A stretch of 60,557 bases of DNA from JALYUM01 sp036688685 (GCF_036688685.1 NZ_JAQQPS010000029.1:1-60557), one strand, 5' to 3'. Shown: positions 11,411-19,662, counted from the first letter of the stretch. Numbers and translations: made by a program. The notes: generated from the letters alone by a model not told the origin.

Positions 11411-11426
11411 GATTAAGCGCTTAATC
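11411..11426. promoter_or_regulatory. LacI-family operator palindrome
   Basis: GATTAAGCGCTTAATC is a perfect 16-bp palindrome with a central CG, the usual shape of LacI/PurR-family operators. It sits 38 bp upstream of the ATPase start codon and about 135 bp upstream of the divergent lacI-type gene, where it could repress the sugar operon. The match to this regulator is an inference from position and shape. Confidence 0.75.
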
Positions 11427-11560
11427 ATCAGGAACAAAAAAAATGGCCTGGTGCGTGGCCTGTCGTTTCATGTTGCTGTCTCCGTTGTGGTTTTTATTTC
11501 TATTTTGCTCGAATATACCAAAGCCCGTTTCGTGATGCAATCGCTATTTTTTCCGTACCC

Positions 11561-12589
11561 ATGACCACCCTGTCCCAAGTCGCGGCGCACGCCGGCGTCA
11601 CCTCGGCCACTGTCTCGAACGTGCTGCGCGATCGCGGCCGGGTCGGCCCGGACACGCGCGCGCGCGTGCTGGCCGCCGTCGAGGAACTCGGCTACCGCCC
11701 GCACCTGACGGCGCGCGCGCTGGCCGAGGGTCGCGCGCCGACGCTGGCGCTGATGGTGGCCAGCATCGCCAATCCGTTCTATCCGCAGTTCGCGCTGGCG
11801 GCGGAACAGGCGGCGCGCCAGCACGGCCGCTTCCTGCTGGTCTGCAACACCAACGACGACCCGGAGATCGGCCGCGCCTACTTGCACCAGATCGCCGGCA
11901 CCTTGTCGGACGGCGTGTTGATCATGAATGCGAACCTGCATTTCGACGACCTGCGCAAAACCGAAAAGCGCGGCACGCCGGTGGTGCTGTGCATGTGGGA
12001 GAAGCCGCACGAGCCACCCGGTCTGCCCTGCATCGCGGTCGACTTTTACCTGGCCGGCGCCATCGCCGCGCGCCACCTGGTTGAACTGGGGCACGGCCGC
12101 AGCGGCACGATCGGCGCCATCGTCGGCGGCGGCGACAGCTGCATCCACGCCGAACGGCATCGCGGATTCGTCGAGGAGTTGACCCGCCTGGGCCATCCCG
12201 ACGCCGCGCTGGCGCCGCTGCACGCCCACGACACGGTCGAAGGCGGTTACGCCGCCGCCGCCAGGCTGCTGGTAGCGGCGCCGCAGATCACCGCCATCTT
12301 CGCCACCAACGACTTGCCGGCGCTGGGTGCAATGCACGCGGCGGCCGACCTGGGCTTGCAGGTACCAAACGACCTTTCCGTGATCGGCATCACCGACATC
12401 GAGCTGGCGCGCCAGACGCGGCCCGCCTTGAGCACGGTGGCGGTGCCAACCAACGAAGCGGCGACGATGGCCATTGCGCTGCTGCTGGAACTGGTGGCCA
12501 ACCCGCACCAGCCGGCGCCGGTGCGCGTGGCCTCGCCGCCGTGGCTGGTGGCACGCGCTTCCACCGGCAAACCGCGCGCCGGCTCGTGA
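11561..12589 (+). CDS. LacI-family transcriptional regulator
   Basis: 342 residues. The N-terminal helix-turn-helix and hinge (TTLSQVAAHAGVTSATVSNV, then ELGYRPHLTARAL) bind DNA. The periplasmic-binding-protein-like domain contains ANPFYPQF and DLSVIGITDIELARQTRPAL. The family represses sugar genes and is released by a sugar inducer. Its divergent position beside the GH42/ABC operon and the palindrome at 11411-11426 point to local control by a galactoside or a breakdown product. The ATG directly follows a long AT-rich leader. Confidence 0.9.
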   Translation: MTTLSQVAAHAGVTSATVSNVLRDRGRVGPDTRARVLAAVEELGYRPHLTARALAEGRAPTLALMVASIANPFYPQFALAAEQAARQHGRFLLVCNTNDDPEIGRAYLHQIAGTLSDGVLIMNANLHFDDLRKTEKRGTPVVLCMWEKPHEPPGLPCIAVDFYLAGAIAARHLVELGHGRSGTIGAIVGGGDSCIHAERHRGFVEELTRLGHPDAALAPLHAHDTVEGGYAAAARLLVAAPQITAIFATNDLPALGAMHAAADLGLQVPNDLSVIGITDIELARQTRPALSTVAVPTNEAATMAIALLLELVANPHQPAPVRVASPPWLVARASTGKPRAGS

Positions 12590-12617
12590 TCGGGAAGTCC
12601 GGACGCCTGCCAGGTTG

Positions 12618-13121
12618 TTACGCGTTCGCCAGCACCGCGTCCAGTTGCGCGAACGAGCCGCTCCAGCCCATCGCCATGCTGGCATGACCGGCGACGAAGG
12701 CGGCGATCTCCTCTGCGGTCGCGTCGCCCGCAACGTCCGTGCAGAGCGTCACATGGGTGCGCCCCGCGGCTTCTTCGCGTAGCGCGACGGTGATGCGCAG
12801 AGTGGCCGGCCAGTCTGGCGCCATCGGATGGCGCATGACCTGTTCGTGTTCGTCGCAGAATTGCTGGGTGTAGACGATGCGATCGTGACTGCGAATTTCT
12901 TCGTATTCCGCGCGGGCGGTGATCGTCATCCCGTAGCCGGCCATGGAAAACAGGGTGCTGCCGCCCTGGTGCAGGTCGGCGCGCAGGAAGCGCATCGCAA
13001 AACCTGCAGGGGGCAACCAGCGCGCCAGGTCGTCGGGCTGGATCCACATGGCAAACACCTGGGCAAGCGGTGCGTCGAAGCTGCGTTCGATGACGAAGCG
13101 TTCGTTATTGGTCGTGTTCAT
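12618..13121 (-). CDS. SRPBCC/AHSA1-domain protein
   Basis: 167 residues. The start ERFVIERSFDAPLAQVFAMW, followed by DDLARWLPP and a C-terminal GWSGSFAQLDAVL helix, are hallmarks of the Aha1-C-like (AHSA1) branch of the START/Bet v1 helix-grip fold. These small cytosolic proteins enclose a hydrophobic cavity; bacterial roles are mostly unknown. An AGGAGAA site precedes the ATG. It lies 55 bp upstream of the TusA-MetE fusion gene's stop, so it is not clearly part of that operon. Confidence 0.82.
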   Translation of the reverse strand: MNTTNNERFVIERSFDAPLAQVFAMWIQPDDLARWLPPAGFAMRFLRADLHQGGSTLFSMAGYGMTITARAEYEEIRSHDRIVYTQQFCDEHEQVMRHPMAPDWPATLRITVALREEAAGRTHVTLCTDVAGDATAEEIAAFVAGHASMAMGWSGSFAQLDAVLANA

Positions 13122-13175
13122 ATTTCTCCTTGCAGAACAGTTAAAATGGCTGGTCGCCGGCCGACGCCGTCGACA

Positions 13176-14696
13176 TCAAACCCCGTGACGTTCGCGCAAA
13201 ATCGCCGCCGCCTGCGCCAGCACGGCCAGCTTGGCCTCGGCCACGCGGTCCGAATTGAGCGGGTTGTCGGCAAACGTGGCAAAGCCGCAGTCGGGCGTGA
13301 GCAGCAGCCGCTCGGCGCCGAACAGCGCAATCGCTTTTTCGACGTGCGCAACGATGCTCTCGACGCTTTCCACGTGCGCATGCTTCTGGTTGCATGAACC
13401 GATGCCGATGCGCAGGTGCTTGGGCAGGCGTTCCAGGATTTCCATCTCGCCCGCGCGCGGTGTGGCCAGTTCGAGGAACAGGGTGCCCACGTTCATCTGA
13501 CCGAGAATATCGACCAGCGGCGTGTAGTCGCCCGCCAGCGCCAGGCTCTCGTCGGCCGACCAGTTACCGCGGCACATGTGCAGGGCGATGCGCTCGCGCG
13601 GGAAACCCTCGGTGACGGCGTTGACCAGGTCACGCGCAAACGCCAGCTCGACCGGGCTGTCGCTCTTGGCCGACAAGGCGCCGCACATGAAGCTGCGCTG
13701 GTTGGCCGGGCCGCTGAACACCACTTCCGACAACACCGGTTCGTCCAGCTGCACCAGCGCCGTGCCGGCCGCCAGCAGGCAGGCGATTTCTTCGCGCAGC
13801 ACGCGCACGATGTCGACCGCGAGCGCCTCGCGGTCGGCATAGGCGCGGTCGGAAATACACTCCATCCACATCGTGCGCGTGAGCAGGTACGGGCCTGGCA
13901 ACGCCACCTTCACCGGGCGCTCGGTCAGCGTCTGGGCGAATTCGGCTTCGTGCACGGCGATGCCGCGGCTGCGCCCGAGGGGGCCGAACAGCGCCGGATG
14001 GCGCACGTCGCCGGCCGGAATGTCGAGTGCACGCAATTCGCGCTCGAATTCTTCCGGGTCGTCGACCAGCGGCAGCAGGTCGGTCAATGGAATCAGCTGG
14101 CAGTTGTCGAGGCGCGAGGCGACGAAACTGGAATAACTGTCGCGCCGTTGTTCGCCATCGCTGACAACGTCGGCGCCGGCGCGGATTTGCGCGCTGATGG
14201 CCAGGCGCACCGCATCGTCGGCGGTGGCCTGGAACGATGCTTCATCAAGCCGGCCTTCCATGTGTTCGTGCACGGCCTGCAGCATCCAGCGCGGCCGTGG
14301 CCAGCTGCCGATGCCCATCACCGACAGGGGCCGGATTGCCGGGGCCGGCGCCACCGGCGGAAACACCAGCAACGGTTTGACGTCGACCACTTCGAAACGC
14401 GACCCCATCTCGGGCGCGCCGGTGGCAGTGGCAACCCGTTCGGCCAGCTTGCCCTTTGCGACCAGGAAGCTGCGCTGCTTGCCATCGCGCAGGAACGAGA
14501 CCATCTCGTTGCCGGTCATGCGGCACCAGGCCGGCAAATCTTCGTCCACCGAGGTTTCGGTGGAGCGGATTTCGAGCAGGCCGCCGCGCGGCAGCGGGTC
14601 GATGTGCTTGCGGATCAACAGCAGCAAGCCGTTGCCGCAATCGAGGTCGCCGCCGTCGAAACCGACGTCGGCATTGTGGGGATGTTGGAAGCTCAT
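13176..14696 (-). CDS. TusA-like domain fused to MetE-type methyltransferase core
   Basis: 506 residues. Residues ~10-80 form a TusA-like sulfur-carrier domain with Cys20 in DCGNG and Cys58 in PAWCRMTG; the canonical CPxP motif is absent. Residues ~122-506 form a MetE (UROD/MetE) C-terminal-type barrel. It has DGEQRRDSY, the LPGPYLLTR loop, QLDEP, and all four likely zinc ligands: His373 and Cys375 (HMC), Glu409, Cys470 (PDCGF). The folate-binding MetE N-terminal domain is missing. This suggests a zinc-dependent thiol methyl transfer coupled to a sulfur-carrier domain. It is the last gene of the eight-gene cluster, 16 bp after the 462-residue protein. The donor and acceptor are unknown. Confidence 0.8.
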   Translation of the reverse strand: MSFQHPHNADVGFDGGDLDCGNGLLLLIRKHIDPLPRGGLLEIRSTETSVDEDLPAWCRMTGNEMVSFLRDGKQRSFLVAKGKLAERVATATGAPEMGSRFEVVDVKPLLVFPPVAPAPAIRPLSVMGIGSWPRPRWMLQAVHEHMEGRLDEASFQATADDAVRLAISAQIRAGADVVSDGEQRRDSYSSFVASRLDNCQLIPLTDLLPLVDDPEEFERELRALDIPAGDVRHPALFGPLGRSRGIAVHEAEFAQTLTERPVKVALPGPYLLTRTMWMECISDRAYADREALAVDIVRVLREEIACLLAAGTALVQLDEPVLSEVVFSGPANQRSFMCGALSAKSDSPVELAFARDLVNAVTEGFPRERIALHMCRGNWSADESLALAGDYTPLVDILGQMNVGTLFLELATPRAGEMEILERLPKHLRIGIGSCNQKHAHVESVESIVAHVEKAIALFGAERLLLTPDCGFATFADNPLNSDRVAEAKLAVLAQAAAILRERHGV

Positions 14697-14712
14697 GATG
14701 TTCTCGAATAGT

Positions 14713-16101
14713 TTAGGGTGTCGGGGCGGTCGACATGCGCACCAGCATCGCGCGGCCGACGTCCTTGAGGATGGCCTGGCCGGCCACGCGGCCCTGGCCC
14801 AGCACCAGGTCGATGTTGACGACGCCGGCACCGCCCAGGTTGGCGGAACGCTTGCCGTCACGGTCGGCGATATGCCAGGCGCGCACCTGGTTGCCGTCGA
14901 GCTGGTCGAGCGTCACGCTAAAATACTTTTCCGGGCCGTCGACCGAGGCGCCCGGCGCCAGCCGGATTTCGTCCTTGTTGGTCAACATGAAGCCGAAGTT
15001 GTGGCCGGTCGGGCAGGCGATCGGATACACCGCGAAGCGCGGGTCGGCCGCATACGTGTCGCCGTATTTCAGGCTGAAGGTTTTGGCATACAGTTTCAAC
15101 TCGGCCTGGCCATCCTTGAGCGCGCTGGCGCTGGGCACCAGGAAGCCAGCGATGTCGGCGTACTCGAACACCAGCGCCTTGCGTGCGGCCGTGTCTTCGA
15201 TCACGCGCTGCGGCTGCACCGGCCCGAGCACGCGGTCGTATTTCACCGTTTTGCCTTCCAGGACCTGTATGCGCACCGTACCGGCCTTCTCGTCGATCGC
15301 GGCCAGGCGCACCGTGCGCGTGCCGATGGTCCACTCCTGGCCGGCTTTCGCCATGCCGGCGAAGGCTTTATCGCCCAGCAGCATACGCTCGGTGCGCACG
15401 CCGGAAATCCAGTCGAACACCATTTTTTCGCGCGTTACTTCACGCGCCTGGCCCTGGTTGTAGAGCTGGGTGAACTTCATGCCCCACCAGCCTGGCTGGT
15501 TCGATGACAGCACCGGATTGCCGAAGGCCCAGTCCCAGTCGGTACCGGCCACGGTTTTTACGTGCAGCGTGTGGTTCGAGGTCTGCTCATGGCCGACGGT
15601 GGCGTAATACTGATACACCTGGCCGCCCACGGTGACGCTCTGGCCGGCCGGAATGGTGACGTTCTCTTTCACGACGATGGACATGTCGTAATCGATATAG
15701 GTCGGCATGCGCCCCAGCACCGGCAATTGCTCGCCGCGTAGCGCCACTTCACCGCCCCAGGTGTCTTCCAGGTACACCAGCCCGCCCGGCGGAATGACCA
15801 CTTGCCCGTTCTCGACGCGGCTGCGGCGGATGAAAACGCCGTCGTATTTCGGCTTCTTGTTGCCGGCGTCGTCGACGATCATGCGGCCCTGTGGCAGGCC
15901 GGGCAGGCCGGCGACATACGCCGGATCTTTCGGCCGGTCGGCGATCAGCGACAGCGGCGGCGGCGCGATGTCAGTCGTCGCTATCGGGTGCGCCAGCGGC
16001 ATGTCGGGTTGCGCGCGCGTGAGTAGCTTCGCGTAGTCGGCGGCGTGCGCCAGCGGCGCGACGGCGAGCAGGGTAGCCAGCAGGGAGCGTGTCAGGTTCA
16101 T
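14713..16101 (-). CDS. Periplasmic protein of unknown family in the sulfur/ABC cluster
   Basis: 462 residues with a clean signal peptide (MNLTRSLLATLLAVAPLAHA). The mature part is rich in beta-strand-like stretches (IPAGQSVTVGGQVYQYYATV; TWGGEVALRGEQLPVLGRMP) and aromatic residues, and has no cysteine cluster or heme motif. I do not recognise the family. The start ATG overlaps the stop of the PhnC-like ATPase by 4 bp (ATGA), so it is translationally coupled to the transporter. A role in binding, processing or sensing the imported compound is inferred from position only. Confidence 0.75.
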   Translation of the reverse strand: MNLTRSLLATLLAVAPLAHAADYAKLLTRAQPDMPLAHPIATTDIAPPPLSLIADRPKDPAYVAGLPGLPQGRMIVDDAGNKKPKYDGVFIRRSRVENGQVVIPPGGLVYLEDTWGGEVALRGEQLPVLGRMPTYIDYDMSIVVKENVTIPAGQSVTVGGQVYQYYATVGHEQTSNHTLHVKTVAGTDWDWAFGNPVLSSNQPGWWGMKFTQLYNQGQAREVTREKMVFDWISGVRTERMLLGDKAFAGMAKAGQEWTIGTRTVRLAAIDEKAGTVRIQVLEGKTVKYDRVLGPVQPQRVIEDTAARKALVFEYADIAGFLVPSASALKDGQAELKLYAKTFSLKYGDTYAADPRFAVYPIACPTGHNFGFMLTNKDEIRLAPGASVDGPEKYFSVTLDQLDGNQVRAWHIADRDGKRSANLGGAGVVNIDLVLGQGRVAGQAILKDVGRAMLVRMSTAPTP

Positions 16102-16856
16102 GGTGCGAGTCCGGTATCGTGGAGAAGGCCATCGTACAGCGTGTCCTGTTGCGCGGGCCCGAAATCGGCAGCCGCAACGTCGACCACAACGCGGCCGGCG
16201 CGCAGGCCCAGTACGCGGTCGGCATAGCGGCGCGCGTATTCTGGCTGGTGCAGGCTGCAGACGACCGCCAGCCCGTCCGCATGGCAGATGGATTTGAGAA
16301 GCTCGAGGATGCCGGCGCCCGAGCCCGGATCGAGGCTGGCCACCGGCTCGTCGGCGATGATCACGTCCGGTTGCTGGGCCAGGGCGCGCGCGATGGCGAC
16401 GCGCTGCTGCTGACCGCCGGACAGCGTGTCGGCGCGCTGGTCGGCGTGGCCGCTCAAGCCGACCCGGTCGAGGCAACTGTGCGCCAGCGCCAGATCGGCC
16501 GCGTCGAAGGTGCGCAGCCAGCCGCGCCAGGCCGGCACGTGGCCGAGGCGGCCGGCCAGGACGTTGTCCAGCGCCGACAGCCGCCCGACCAGATTAAATT
16601 GCTGGAACACGAGGCCGATGCGGCGCCGTTCGCGCCCGCGCAGCGAGGCGACGTCGCGGCCGTCGAGGGCCACGCGGCCGCTGTCCGGTTGTTGCAGGCC
16701 GGCCAGGCAGCGAAACAGGGTGGTCTTGCCGGCGCCGCTGGGACCGAGCAAGGCCAGCATCTGGCCGGGCGCCAGCGTGAAGCCGACGTTGTCGAGCGCG
16801 ATGCGGGCGCCGTAGCGCTGGCCCACGCCCTCGGCCACAAACAGGTGGCCGCTCAT
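16098..16856 (-). CDS. PhnC-type ABC transporter ATPase
   Basis: 252 residues. Walker A GPSGAGKTT, LVFQQFNLVGRLSALDNVLAG (typical of PhnC), signature LSGGQQQRVAIARA and Walker B VIIADEPVASLDP are present. The PhnC family energises uptake of phosphonates, phosphite or related oxyanions. The start overlaps the end of the permease gene by 4 bp and its end overlaps the next gene by 4 bp. No C-P lyase genes are nearby, so the phosphonate label should be treated as family name only. Confidence 0.85.
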   Translation of the reverse strand: MSGHLFVAEGVGQRYGARIALDNVGFTLAPGQMLALLGPSGAGKTTLFRCLAGLQQPDSGRVALDGRDVASLRGRERRRIGLVFQQFNLVGRLSALDNVLAGRLGHVPAWRGWLRTFDAADLALAHSCLDRVGLSGHADQRADTLSGGQQQRVAIARALAQQPDVIIADEPVASLDPGSGAGILELLKSICHADGLAVVCSLHQPEYARRYADRVLGLRAGRVVVDVAAADFGPAQQDTLYDGLLHDTGLAP

Positions 16857-17620
16857 ACGAGACGCTTTCGCAGCCAATTGCTGGCCTGGTCGAGGACCGT
16901 GACGACGATCAGGATCAGCACGATGATGGTGAACAGGCGCGGGAAATCGAGCAGGTCCATGCTGTTTTTGAGTTCCAGTCCAATGCCGCCGGCGCCGACG
17001 ACGCCCAGCACGGTGGAGGCGCGCACATTGAACTCGAGCCAGTACAGGCTCGATGACAGCAGCACCGGGAGAATTTCTGGCAGTACCGCGTACATGATCG
17101 CGGTGCCGCGCCCGGCGCCGGTGCTGCGGATGGCGTCGAGCGGACCGGTGGGCATGTTTTCGATATGGTCGGCCAGCAGCTTGGCCGCGCTGCCCCAGGT
17201 GTGCAGCGCGATGCCAATCACGCCGGCGAACGGTCCCAGGCCGACGGCGGCGACGAACAGCAGCGCGAAGACAAAGGAGTCGATGCCGCGCAGGGCATTC
17301 AATAGCCAGCGCGCCGGATAATAGAGCGCTGGCCACGGGGTGATATTCCGGCTGGCCAGCACCGCCATCGGCAGCGCCAGCAGGATCGCGCCGGTGGTGC
17401 CGATGGCGGCCATCGCCACGGTTTCGGCGATGCGTTCGCCGAACAGCGGCATTTCGGCCAGGTCCGGCGGCCAGGCCGAGGCAATCCAGTGCCCCAGCTT
17501 GGGCAAGCCCTCGGCCAGGCGCCCGAGGTCGATGTTGGCAACGCGCCAGCAGACGACGTAAAACGCCGCCGCAGCCAGCCACGCCAGCCAGACGCGCCAA
17601 CGCCGGGTCACCGCGTGCAT
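16853..17620 (-). CDS. PhnE-type ABC transporter permease
   Basis: 255 residues with about six membrane helices. The GRGTAIMYAVLPEILPVLLSS and FNVRASTVLGVVGAGGIGLEL segments are the PhnE-type permease signature, including the cytoplasmic coupling loop. The start ATG overlaps the stop of the binding-protein gene in a TGATG arrangement, so I choose it over the longer upstream frame. It forms the inner-membrane channel of the importer with the PhnC-like ATPase. Confidence 0.87.
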   Translation of the reverse strand: MHAVTRRWRVWLAWLAAAAFYVVCWRVANIDLGRLAEGLPKLGHWIASAWPPDLAEMPLFGERIAETVAMAAIGTTGAILLALPMAVLASRNITPWPALYYPARWLLNALRGIDSFVFALLFVAAVGLGPFAGVIGIALHTWGSAAKLLADHIENMPTGPLDAIRSTGAGRGTAIMYAVLPEILPVLLSSSLYWLEFNVRASTVLGVVGAGGIGLELKNSMDLLDFPRLFTIIVLILIVVTVLDQASNWLRKRLV

Positions 17621-18495
17621 CAAGCTTTTGGCTTGATCTTGCCGACCGCGATACCGGCCTTCTCGATCGATGCGTATGACGCGTGATCGGCCTTCACAAA
17701 ACCGGTGTAGTGCGGCGGCAGCAGCGTCTTCGATTGCTCGACGGTGATGGCCGTGACGATCTTCTGGATCTGTTCGACCAGCGCTTGCGGCGTGCCTTTC
17801 GGGACGACGATGGCGTCGTTCGGCAGTGGTGCCGAGGTCCACAGGATCTTGTTGGCGTTCGGCTTGACCTTGCCCGATTCGATCATCGCGTTGCGGTTGC
17901 GGTCGAAGTCGGTGGCCATGTCGGCCTGGCCCGCTTGCACGGCCATTTCATTGGCTGCGTGGGTTGCGCCTTCGCTGTACTTCCAGAACGCTTTCGGTTC
18001 GATCTTCCACACTTCCTTGGCGTACCAGGTCGGGATCAACCAACCCGAGGTCGAGCCGACGTCGGCGAACGACATCGTCAAGCCCTTGCTGTCTTCCGGG
18101 AACTTCACCACTTTCAGATCCGGCTTGCCGATCACGATGGCGTGATAAAACGGCTTTTCGTCGTACTTGACGGTGGCCAGCGCGGTGCAGCCGGTGCTGT
18201 TGTTGGCAATGATGTAGCCCCATGGCCCCATCCACGCCAGGTCGAGCTGGCCCGACCCCATGGCGACGGCCATCCCGGCCCAGTCGGTGGTGGCGAACAG
18301 TTCGAAGTCGACACCCAGTTCTTTGGCCAGGTGGGCAAAGAACGGCGTGTAGGCTTTCTTGGTGTCTTCCGCGGTCGGCAGCAGCGGGCCGACGCCGAAG
18401 CGCAGCTTGCGCTTCGTCTGTGCGATGGCGGGTACGGCGGCGACCAGCGCGAGGGCGCCTGCGGCGGCGAGGAGGGTGCGGCGGGATGCGGTCAT
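17620..18495 (-). CDS. PhnD-type substrate-binding protein
   Basis: 291 residues. The N-terminus SRRTLLAAAGALALVAAVPA is an export signal with an Arg pair resembling a weak Tat motif. RKLRFGVGPLLPTAEDTKKAYTPFFAHL, AMGSGQLDLAWMGPWGYI and the ADVGSTSGWLIP loop match the PhnD family that binds phosphonate, phosphite or phosphate. The same fold may accept other small anions. It is coupled to the permease gene. Its association with DsrE/TusA-like genes suggests a sulfur-containing ligand, which is an inference. Confidence 0.87.
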   Translation of the reverse strand: MTASRRTLLAAAGALALVAAVPAIAQTKRKLRFGVGPLLPTAEDTKKAYTPFFAHLAKELGVDFELFATTDWAGMAVAMGSGQLDLAWMGPWGYIIANNSTGCTALATVKYDEKPFYHAIVIGKPDLKVVKFPEDSKGLTMSFADVGSTSGWLIPTWYAKEVWKIEPKAFWKYSEGATHAANEMAVQAGQADMATDFDRNRNAMIESGKVKPNANKILWTSAPLPNDAIVVPKGTPQALVEQIQKIVTAITVEQSKTLLPPHYTGFVKADHASYASIEKAGIAVGKIKPKA

Positions 18496-18520
18496 GGTGG
18501 CTTTCTTGTTGTTGTTTGTA

Positions 18521-18883
18521 TTAATAGCTGACCGAAGGGCAACCGTCGCTCATGAACTCGACCAGCTTGGCGCCGCCGACGATCATTGCGCCGGCCACCA
18601 GTTTGTCTTCGTCCAGCTTGCGCTTCTTGAAGCATGGCGAGCAGACGAACATCTTGCCGCCGGCGGCCGCGAAGTTGTCCATCAACTCTTTCAGTGGCGC
18701 GAAGCCTTCTTCGTGGACCGCGTCGGCGGCGCCCAGCTGGGCCAGGCGGGTGCCTTCGATCGACAGGAACACGATGGTTTCCTTGTCCGACGCTACCGAG
18801 GCGTTGGCGATGACGAAAGCGACGGTGGCCTTGTCGGTGTTATCGAGGCCGTGGGTCAGGCTGATCAGGAATTTTCCGGACAT
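18521..18883 (-). CDS. DsrE-family protein with CxxC
   Basis: 120 residues. KFLISLTHGLDNTDKATVAFVIANAS is the DsrE/DsrF-like start; later TIVFLSIEGTRL and the FAAAGGKMFVCSPCFKKRKL segment carry Cys81 and Cys84, with Cys115 near the end. DsrE-like proteins pass persulfide sulfur between carriers such as TusA. I start at the ATG preceded by a GGAGA site, not at the ATG four codons upstream. The PhnD-type gene follows after 25 bp and a TusA-like gene precedes it by about 60 bp. Confidence 0.8.
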   Translation of the reverse strand: MSGKFLISLTHGLDNTDKATVAFVIANASVASDKETIVFLSIEGTRLAQLGAADAVHEEGFAPLKELMDNFAAAGGKMFVCSPCFKKRKLDEDKLVAGAMIVGGAKLVEFMSDGCPSVSY

Positions 18884-18944
18884 GGGAGTCTCCATTCAAG
18901 TTGGTGGTACGTGGGAAGCAGGCGCCGTGCGCCCGCAGGAAAAA

Positions 18945-19184
18945 TCATGGCTTGGCGCGCACCCAGAAGGCGTGCGTGAGCGGGTCGTGGGCGACCAGCG
19001 CGTGGCCGGTCATGCGGCACCAGGCCGGGATGTCGGCCGGCGCACCGGCGTCCAGCGCCGTCACCTTGAACACCTGGCCGGGCGCGGCACGCACGCGCTG
19101 GCGCAAGGCCAACACCAGATCGCCGCAGCCAAGCGTGCCGGCGTCCCATTCGATGTCGTGGTCGAAGATTGTTGGCAAGCGCAT
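18945..19184 (-). CDS. TusA-like sulfur-carrier protein lacking CPxP
   Basis: 79 residues. The layout is that of TusA: Cys20 in TLGCGDLVLALRQRV, PGQVFKVTALDAGAPADIPAW, then Cys56 in PAWCRMTGHALV. Canonical TusA has CPxP at the first position; here it is CGDL. The PAWCRMTG stretch is identical to that in the fusion protein of the same cluster. The start ATG overlaps the upstream DsrE-like stop in a TGATG arrangement. It probably relays sulfur between the two DsrE-like proteins and the fusion protein. Confidence 0.78.
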   Translation of the reverse strand: MRLPTIFDHDIEWDAGTLGCGDLVLALRQRVRAAPGQVFKVTALDAGAPADIPAWCRMTGHALVAHDPLTHAFWVRAKP

Positions 19185-19546
19185 CAAAACACCATGAACC
19201 GGGCGCCCGGCTCGAAACCGGCGCTCAGCAGGGACGCCGCGCCACGTACACCTGTGACTTCGGCGATGAGCTGGTCGGCAGCGAGGCCGTGATCGGCCAG
19301 CGCGGCGGGGCAGGCAAACAGGGCGGCGCCCAGCGCCGTGGCTTGCCGGATCTGCGCCAGCAAGGCGGCGTCAAGGGCGTCATGGCGCAGCAGGGTGGCG
19401 GAGGCGCCGACGGCATGCAGTTCCACCATCATATCCATCGCGGCCGCCGTCACCGCATAGCGCAGCGCAACGGCCAGCGTGTCGGTTGACGCTGTATTGA
19501 GCACGATGACAAGGCGCGGCGCGCGGGCGGGGGAGGGTTCTGGCAT
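19184..19546 (-). CDS. DsrE-like protein, first gene of the sulfur cluster
   Basis: 120 residues. RLVIVLNTASTDTLAVALRYAVTAAAMDMMVELHAVGASA and GAALFACPAALADHGLAADQLIAEVTG resemble DsrE/DsrF-like sulfur-relay proteins, with a single cysteine (Cys79) at the usual active position. It is diverged, so the call is moderate. I use the ATG before PEPSPARAP; the longer frame reads upstream sequence. It is translationally coupled to the TusA-like gene and opens the operon; the ~115 bp upstream should hold its promoter, which I could not identify. Confidence 0.68.
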   Translation of the reverse strand: MPEPSPARAPRLVIVLNTASTDTLAVALRYAVTAAAMDMMVELHAVGASATLLRHDALDAALLAQIRQATALGAALFACPAALADHGLAADQLIAEVTGVRGAASLLSAGFEPGARFMVF

Positions 19547-19662
19547 GGGCGCGGGCAAAAGTGGGTACAAGAACCGATATGCTACACGACAACAGTGACT
19601 TCTCCACAACGACGGGCACCGCGACGCAAAATTATTACCCAGAAAGGGTGATCCTGGCCGCG

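Noticed and set aside
16098..18495. Phosphonate degradation locus
   Set aside because: PhnC/D/E-type genes are present but no C-P lyase, phosphonatase or phosphite dehydrogenase; the neighbours are sulfur-relay genes.
18521..19546. Part of a dissimilatory sulfur-oxidation (rDsr) locus
   Set aside because: No dsrAB, dsrC or sox genes; only the generic DsrE/TusA carriers are shared.
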